From positions 1 to 6,557 of the forward strand of contig SKVS01000225.1 of assembly GCA_007129335.1 (NCBI GenBank): a stretch of 6,557 nucleotides of DNA, given 5' to 3'. Below, in pieces: positions 1 to 3,786 of the stretch (position 1 is the stretch's first letter; every line of letters starts with the position of its first letter). This DNA is from Spirochaetaceae bacterium (GTDB taxonomy: Bacteria > Spirochaetota > Spirochaetia > DSM-27196 > Salinispiraceae). The notes beneath the pieces were generated by a model. The model was not told where the DNA came from. It made no database searches and saw nothing but the letters and a program-made list of their open reading frames with translations. A program made the translations under genes and the position numbers.

Positions 1-1058
1 ATTGTATTACCGGAACGTACTGCATTACGGGTATTTCCTCCCCGGAGTCCCGCTGCTTCTGCAAATCCTCCAGGCTCGACCTGGGAAACAAGTATACCCT
101 GCCGAACAGGGAGATTAGCAAATCTTACTAACTGGGGAAAAAGCTGAATGGGGGTTATATCGATCCACCCACGCTGGACTCTTCCGAACTCGATTAAATC
201 GGGCAGCACCCGAATAGCAGTTTCAACAGGAACAGCAAACCCAATTCCCACACTTCCGCCGCTGGTACTGTAAATCATGGTATTCACCCCGATCAGGTGA
301 CCCCGGTTGTCTAAAAGTGGTCCTCCGGAATTTCCGGGATTGATTGACGCATCGGTTTGGATCATGTCGTTTATCATGGTTCCTGTCCGGGTTCGTATGG
401 GACGACCCAATCCGGAAATGACTCCCGTAGTCAGGGTTCGGTCAAAACCAAAGGGATTTCCAATTGCCAAAACCTTCTGTCCAACTCGCAGATCCCGGGA
501 ATTGCCAAGGGGAATGACCGAAAGTTCTTCTTCCGGTTCAATTTTTAATACTGCAAGATCGTTTGACGTGTCGATTCCCACAACCTTGGCTTCGTATCTA
601 TTTCCAGTGGCAAGAATGACGAATACCCGTACAGCATTGCTGATTACATGGTTATTTGTCAGGATGTAACCCCGGGGATCAATAATGGCTCCGCTTCCTG
701 ATGACCCTTCCTGGGGAATAGGTTCAAAAAAGAAACTGTAGGAAACGGTTTCGGTAGTAATGTTCACAACCCCGGCGTTTCGATTTTCATACACCGAAAT
801 AGTATTGGCTTCATCGTTGGTTAAAAAAACATCATTCCCGGTATTCACCTCCATGATGCCGGGATTCAGAATTGGTAAGGGAGCCGAAACGGGAACTTGA
901 GCAGGGGGCTGGGACTGAGTCTGAGAGGTAAAGGCGGGTTGAAACTGAAAACCCTGGGCAAAGAACACAAGTATGCCCAAACCAATTCCCGCTGCCAATC
1001 CCAATCCCATGCCTATGAGGATGTATCTTCTACCGTATGACCAATAATATCTTCCCAT
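1..1058 (-). CDS. HtrA/DegS-type membrane-anchored serine protease with PDZ domain, C-terminus cut by window edge
   Basis: Envelope protease of the S1C (HtrA/Deg) family, which degrades or processes misfolded or regulatory envelope proteins. Translating from ATG at 1058 gives 352 residues with no stop before the window edge. A short N-terminus with arginines (R3, R10, R11) precedes one hydrophobic helix (about 13-34), then a Q/P-rich linker (about 37-62). The trypsin-like domain carries the full triad: H137 in TNNHV, D167 in SNDLAVL and S244 in NPGNSGGP. A PDZ domain begins near GW at 297-298 and is cut after about 55 residues. The single N-terminal helix suggests a DegS-like anchored form, facing the periplasm in a diderm. 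GGAGG lies 8 nt before the start. It begins 29 nt after the yifB-like stop, so it is probably co-transcribed. Family is certain; the exact subtype (DegS, DegP or DegQ) and the number of PDZ domains cannot be seen. Confidence 0.95.
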   Translation of the reverse strand, partial: MGRYYWSYGRRYILIGMGLGLAAGIGLGILVFFAQGFQFQPAFTSQTQSQPPAQVPVSAPLPILNPGIMEVNTGNDVFLTNDEANTISVYENRNAGVVNITTETVSYSFFFEPIPQEGSSGSGAIIDPRGYILTNNHVISNAVRVFVILATGNRYEAKVVGIDTSNDLAVLKIEPEEELSVIPLGNSRDLRVGQKVLAIGNPFGFDRTLTTGVISGLGRPIRTRTGTMINDMIQTDASINPGNSGGPLLDNRGHLIGVNTMIYSTSGGSVGIGFAVPVETAIRVLPDLIEFGRVQRGWIDITPIQLFPQLVRFANLPVRQGILVSQVEPGGFAEAAGLRGGNTRNAVRSGNT

Positions 1059-1066
1059 ATTCCTAG

Positions 1067-1071
1067 CCTCC
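1067..1071 (-). promoter_or_regulatory. Ribosome binding site of the HtrA-type gene
   Basis: GGAGG on the minus strand, 8 nt before the ATG at 1058. It lies in the 29-nt gap after the yifB-like stop codon. It fixes the protease start and supports translation from a shared transcript. No terminator-like hairpin is visible in this gap. Confidence 0.75.
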
Positions 1072-1087
1072 GCTCCATAATATACGG

Positions 1088-2572
1088 CTAATTTTGACAA
1101 ACGCCAACGAGCTCTCCCATCCAAATATCGAGTCCCGGTGGTTCCCGGAGGATCCTGGCAAGAACAATATCTTCAGGCAGGACGTGCCTTCGATTCTCCA
1201 TGACCGCAAGGGTAAGGGATAAACGTTCTATTGCGGTATATTCCCTATACCCCCGGGAACCCTGACTGGTAGTCAGGAATTCTGTACCCGCAAGCCTCCC
1301 ATGCAGGCAAGCTACTCCCTGGGTAAAAATACCCCTTTGCTGATGATCCCTAGCCCGCTGAACGGCTGTCTCCATGGATTGGGGATTCTCCAACCAGGAG
1401 GGAACCTCAATATCCTCGGTGTGGTAACCGGGAAAAAGTATCCGCATATCGAACCGGTCGTACAGGGCTGCTCCCAGGGTACTCCAATAACGCTGAATGG
1501 AACGGGAGTCGCAGAGGCAAATATCTGTTTCCCGCCCCCTGGCCCCACAGGGACAGAGATTCGCAGCAGCCCAGAGGGTAAATTCACAGGGATAGCGGGT
1601 CAGGGAATCGGCCCGGGACACCTGGATGGTATCCTGCTCCATGGGAATTCTTAGCCCCCCCAGAATTTTGGGGCCGAAATCCATGAGCTCATCCATGACC
1701 AGAATTCCCCCATGACTCATGGAAACCTCCCCAGGCTGAATCCACCGCCCCCCACCGAATATTCCCTCGTAAGAAGAGCTTGCTGAGGGCCACCGGACTG
1801 GATTCCCCGGCTGATCCGGCGGGTTTTCCGAAAAAGCGGTAGCTCCAATGCGCTGGGATTCCCGGCTATGATGCTCCAGCATTCCCGGCCTGTAGTCCCA
1901 GGCCATTCGCAGAAAGGTGGTTTTACCTGTTCCCGGTGGACCGAGCAGTAGGGCATGGTGTCCCCCTGCCAGAGAAACCCCGTATGCCAGGCGCTGCAAT
2001 GGTTCAAGGCGCATAATGTGCTCGGGAATTGCCCCTGAGGGCTTTTGTTCTGGATGACCTGGTGTAGACATGAACCTGAGCACCTGGGTATTGAGCCCTT
2101 TCAGATGATCCAAGGTCAGCATCCAGAAACGATTACTCCTGAAAATTTCCGGTTGTTCAGCCGGAATAATACACCGGGTAATTCCCTGTTCCGCAGCGAG
2201 GTCTATGGCTGCCGGAAGCCCTCTGACCGAACGGACTGCTCCGCTCAGAGACAATTCACCCACTACCAGCAAGGGTTCATCCAGCTCCCAGGGTAACTGG
2301 CCGCTGCTTACCAGAATAGCAATGGCAAGTGCAAGGTCGTAGCCCGCACCTGCCTTGCGGATACCTGCAGGGGAAAGGTTTATAAGAATTCGATGTTTGG
2401 GAACAGCAAAGCCCCCATGCCTTAAGGCAGCCCGTACCCGTTCCCGGCTTTCTTTCACCGCCGAATCGGGTAATCCCACAATATCAATACCCGGAATGCC
2501 CCTGCGTAATTCCACCTCAATTTTTACCAGGGTACCGTGGTACCCCAGAGGACAAAAACTATATATTTCCAT
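1088..2572 (-). CDS. YifB/ComM family AAA+ ATPase (Mg-chelatase-like), divergent in its central motifs
   Basis: YifB/ComM proteins are hexameric AAA+ DNA motors. ComM promotes branch migration during recombination of incoming DNA in transformation, but the family is also common in bacteria not known to be competent. The 494 residues are close to the usual length of about 500. Residues 1-165 form the ChlI/Lon-S16-like N-terminal domain, with well-kept GIPGIDIVGLPDSAVKESRERVR (split at about 25-47) and LSPAGIRK. Walker A is GPPGTGKTT (211-219). Walker B is GGILVMDEL (288-296). Four cysteines (C340, C342, C352, C354) sit at the usual family position, and DRFDM (372-376) carries the likely arginine finger. 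The C-terminal Mg-chelatase-type domain is recognisable but divergent. The usual RPFRxPHH motif is replaced by a stretch without histidines (about 257-267), and the SGP before DRxD is missing. ATG at 2572 follows GGGAG by 5 nt, inside a hairpin. It is downstream of rnhA and upstream of the protease gene. Family call is firm; retained activity is uncertain. Confidence 0.93.
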   Translation of the reverse strand: MEIYSFCPLGYHGTLVKIEVELRRGIPGIDIVGLPDSAVKESRERVRAALRHGGFAVPKHRILINLSPAGIRKAGAGYDLALAIAILVSSGQLPWELDEPLLVVGELSLSGAVRSVRGLPAAIDLAAEQGITRCIIPAEQPEIFRSNRFWMLTLDHLKGLNTQVLRFMSTPGHPEQKPSGAIPEHIMRLEPLQRLAYGVSLAGGHHALLLGPPGTGKTTFLRMAWDYRPGMLEHHSRESQRIGATAFSENPPDQPGNPVRWPSASSSYEGIFGGGRWIQPGEVSMSHGGILVMDELMDFGPKILGGLRIPMEQDTIQVSRADSLTRYPCEFTLWAAANLCPCGARGRETDICLCDSRSIQRYWSTLGAALYDRFDMRILFPGYHTEDIEVPSWLENPQSMETAVQRARDHQQRGIFTQGVACLHGRLAGTEFLTTSQGSRGYREYTAIERLSLTLAVMENRRHVLPEDIVLARILREPPGLDIWMGELVGVCQN

Positions 2573-2577
2573 ATGTA

Positions 2578-2601
2578 CTCCCTGGTGTACTTACCAGGGA
2601 G
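2578..2601 (-). promoter_or_regulatory. Inverted repeat (9-bp stem, 6-nt loop) covering the yifB-like ribosome binding site
   Basis: On the minus strand, CTCCCTGGT (2601-2593), loop AAGTAC, then ACCAGGGAG (2586-2578). The arms pair perfectly over 9 bp. The Shine-Dalgarno GGGAG is the 3' end of the second arm, and TACAT separates it from ATG at 2572. In an rnhA read-through mRNA the hairpin would hide the ribosome binding site. No T-tract follows on either strand, so it is not a typical intrinsic terminator. It could instead be a protein operator. The structure is seen in the sequence; the regulatory role is inferred. Confidence 0.55.
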
Positions 2602-2656
2602 ATGGGGATTCTGATTCAGGAAAAGTCAAAAAAAACCAGTTATTCTCAAAAAAAGG

Positions 2657-3097
2657 TTAAACCGAGAGACTTTGGATTCCCTTATGAACCAATTGGTCGC
2701 ATAGCTCATTCAATGGATTTCCGCTGTGTCCCTTAACCCAATGCCAGGAAACGTTCAATTGCTGTACCAGTTCATCCAGTCGAACCCAGTATTCCTGGTT
2801 TTTCACCGGCTGTTTGGAGGCGGTTCGCCATCCGTTTCTCTTCCAGGTATGGATCCAGGTGGTAATACCATTTTTCACATACTGGCTGTCAGTATGTACT
2901 GCTACCGGTAAGGCTGCATCAATAGCCCGGGCCTCGCTTAAGGCCTGAATGACCGCAGTAAGCTCCATTCGGTTATTGGTAGTATTCGGCTCAGCTCCGT
3001 AAGCCTGTTTCTGGTCTGTTCCATGGGTAAGGACATAAGCCCAGCCGCCAGGGCCAGGATTTCCAATACACCCTCCATCGGTAAATATTTCTATCAC
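2657..3097 (-). CDS. rnhA: Ribonuclease HI
   Basis: Cytoplasmic endonuclease that cuts the RNA strand of RNA-DNA hybrids, removing R-loops and primer remnants. With the GTG start at 3097 the protein is 146 residues. The catalytic carboxylates are D7 (FTDGG), E45 (NNRMEL), D70 (TDSQYV) and D134 (NELCDQL), with H124 in WVKGHSG. D70, H124 and D134 fall at the same numbers as in E. coli RNase HI. The basic handle is also present (TTWIHTWKRNGWRTASKQPVKN). AAGGAG lies 5 nt before the GTG, and starting here gives the usual short N-terminus. A longer in-frame TTG start at 3154, with GGGAG 8 nt upstream, would add 19 residues and is less likely. It looks like the first gene of the rnhA-yifB-htrA run and is divergent from the membrane-protein gene. 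Identification is near certain; the start choice is good but not proven. Confidence 0.95.
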   Translation of the reverse strand: MIEIFTDGGCIGNPGPGGWAYVLTHGTDQKQAYGAEPNTTNNRMELTAVIQALSEARAIDAALPVAVHTDSQYVKNGITTWIHTWKRNGWRTASKQPVKNQEYWVRLDELVQQLNVSWHWVKGHSGNPLNELCDQLVHKGIQSLSV

Positions 3098-3102
3098 AAA
3101 TG

Positions 3103-3108
3103 CTCCTT
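3103..3108 (-). promoter_or_regulatory. Ribosome binding site that decides the rnhA start
   Basis: AAGGAG on the minus strand, 5 nt before GTG at 3097. It is a closer match to the ribosome binding consensus than anything in front of the in-frame ATG at 3136. It competes with a GGGAG (3163-3167) that sits 8 nt before a TTG at 3154. Confidence 0.65.
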
Positions 3109-3124
3109 CAGGGGACAATCTGAG

Positions 3125-3154
3125 AATGTAAACCATTCCGGAAAAGAAAAACAA
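3125..3154 (-). promoter_or_regulatory. rnhA: Weak candidate sigma70-type promoter for rnhA
   Basis: On the minus strand TTGTTT (3154-3149), an 18-nt spacer, then TACATT (3130-3125). Both hexamers match the consensus only partly. Transcription from here would start near 3118 and leave a short leader carrying the AAGGAG and the GTG, which fits the shorter rnhA start. Chance matches of this quality are common in AT-rich gaps. Confidence 0.25.
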
Positions 3155-3169
3155 CCCTTAATCTCCCGC

Positions 3170-3191
3170 CAATACTGGCACAATACTGGCA
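3170..3191. repeat. Perfect tandem 11-bp direct repeat in the divergent intergenic region
   Basis: CAATACTGGCA occurs at 3170-3180 and again, with no spacer, at 3181-3191. The period of 11 bp is about one helical turn, so both copies face the same side of the DNA. The block lies between rnhA and the divergent membrane-protein gene, upstream of both chosen starts. This is a plausible place for a regulator site, but it could also be a replication-slippage duplication. Confidence 0.6.
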
Positions 3192-3303
3192 ATTAGGAGA
3201 AAAAAACAGTACATTCCAAAAGAGACCCAGGTTGTTTCGTTCGTACAGCCTACGTACATCCTGGAGTTTTAAGAAAATTGAAAACCTGAGAAAAGGATTG
3301 TAC

Positions 3304-3786
3304 ATGGTACATAGGTTTACCATAAAAAAAAGTCCCCGCACAATGGTACTCCTTGGAGTAATTCTGCTTCTGGGTATTGGAGGGCTGGTACTCCTTTGGC
3401 GAGGTGTTTTCCCGGTAAATATTATTGGCAGCGGACTTGTTGGTTTCATAACCGTGTATCTTGCCAAAATCATGAGAAACCAGCTTCAGTCCCGCATCAT
3501 TATTCACGATGAGGGAGTCACGGGCTACACACCTATGGGAGAGAAAATTTCTCTGTCATGGAATGACATAAGCCACAAGGGATGCTGGGAGCAACAGGGA
3601 CAGGAACACATTTACCTCTATGCCCAGGAACAAGACCAGTTGTTAACCATTCCACCGCAATACGAGGATTATGAAGGGCTTCGCACATCCATTGAGGCTC
3701 ACCATCCCCTGGAACTGGTTTCCCTGGGAGAAAATCAGACCATTACCGATTACCTCAGAAAACAGTTGGGTCATCAGGAGTCCTGA
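3304..3786 (+). CDS. Small two-helix membrane protein with a possible PH-like cytoplasmic domain
   Basis: I do not recognise a named family. The 160 residues begin with a basic stretch (R4, K8, K9, R12), followed by two hydrophobic helices (about 14-32 and 36-55) joined by a very short turn. A basic segment comes next, then a soluble domain (about 62-133). In that domain, I-I-I-H-D-E-G, G-E-K-I-S-L-S-W-N-D-I and I-Y-L-Y followed by L-L-T-I-P-P resemble the strand and helix order of bacterial PH-like (DUF304/YcxB-type) domains. Such proteins place a small beta domain at the inner membrane face, usually with unknown function. ATG at 3304 follows AAAAGGA by 6-7 nt, which I prefer to a TTG at 3232 that would add 24 residues. 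It is divergent from rnhA and its last 13 nt overlap the end of the large acidic gene. The gene call is solid; the domain assignment is tentative. Confidence 0.8.
   Translation: MVHRFTIKKSPRTMVLLGVILLLGIGGLVLLWRGVFPVNIIGSGLVGFITVYLAKIMRNQLQSRIIIHDEGVTGYTPMGEKISLSWNDISHKGCWEQQGQEHIYLYAQEQDQLLTIPPQYEDYEGLRTSIEAHHPLELVSLGENQTITDYLRKQLGHQES
3774..3786. repeat. 13-bp palindrome forming the overlap of two convergent genes
   Basis: TCAGGA-G-TCCTGA is a perfect palindrome around one central base. It coincides exactly with the overlap of the two stop-codon ends. The plus gene reads it as Q-E-S-stop and the minus gene as Q-D-S-stop. A hairpin here could have only about 5 bp and no T-tract follows, so it is a poor terminator candidate. 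The geometry is certain, the function unknown. Confidence 0.6.

Noticed and set aside
307..669. Plus-strand open frame of 120 codons opposite the protease.
   Set aside because: The minus strand here encodes the catalytic D167 and S244 motifs and the surrounding trypsin fold, so this frame is a shadow.
2628..2659. Two A/T runs (8 and 7 nt) just after the rnhA stop, possible intrinsic terminator.
   Set aside because: On the minus strand the T-runs are not preceded by a usable GC-rich stem; GGTTTAACC has arms of four around a single base. They may be slippage-prone but do not look like a terminator.
1301..2660. Several open frames on both strands within and around the yifB-like gene.
   Set aside because: All overlap the conserved AAA+ reading frame, show no family motifs and are explained by codon composition.
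3232..3260. TTGTTT, 17-nt spacer, TACATC as a plus-strand promoter for the small membrane protein.
   Set aside because: The spacing is right but the -10 match is weak and no other support exists, so I do not list it as a feature.
3209..3312. Four copies of GTACAT in the leader of the small membrane protein, the first three 45-46 bp apart.
   Set aside because: The word is short, half-palindromic and likely in AT-rich DNA; flanks differ and one copy lies inside the coding start. Not enough to call a regulator site.
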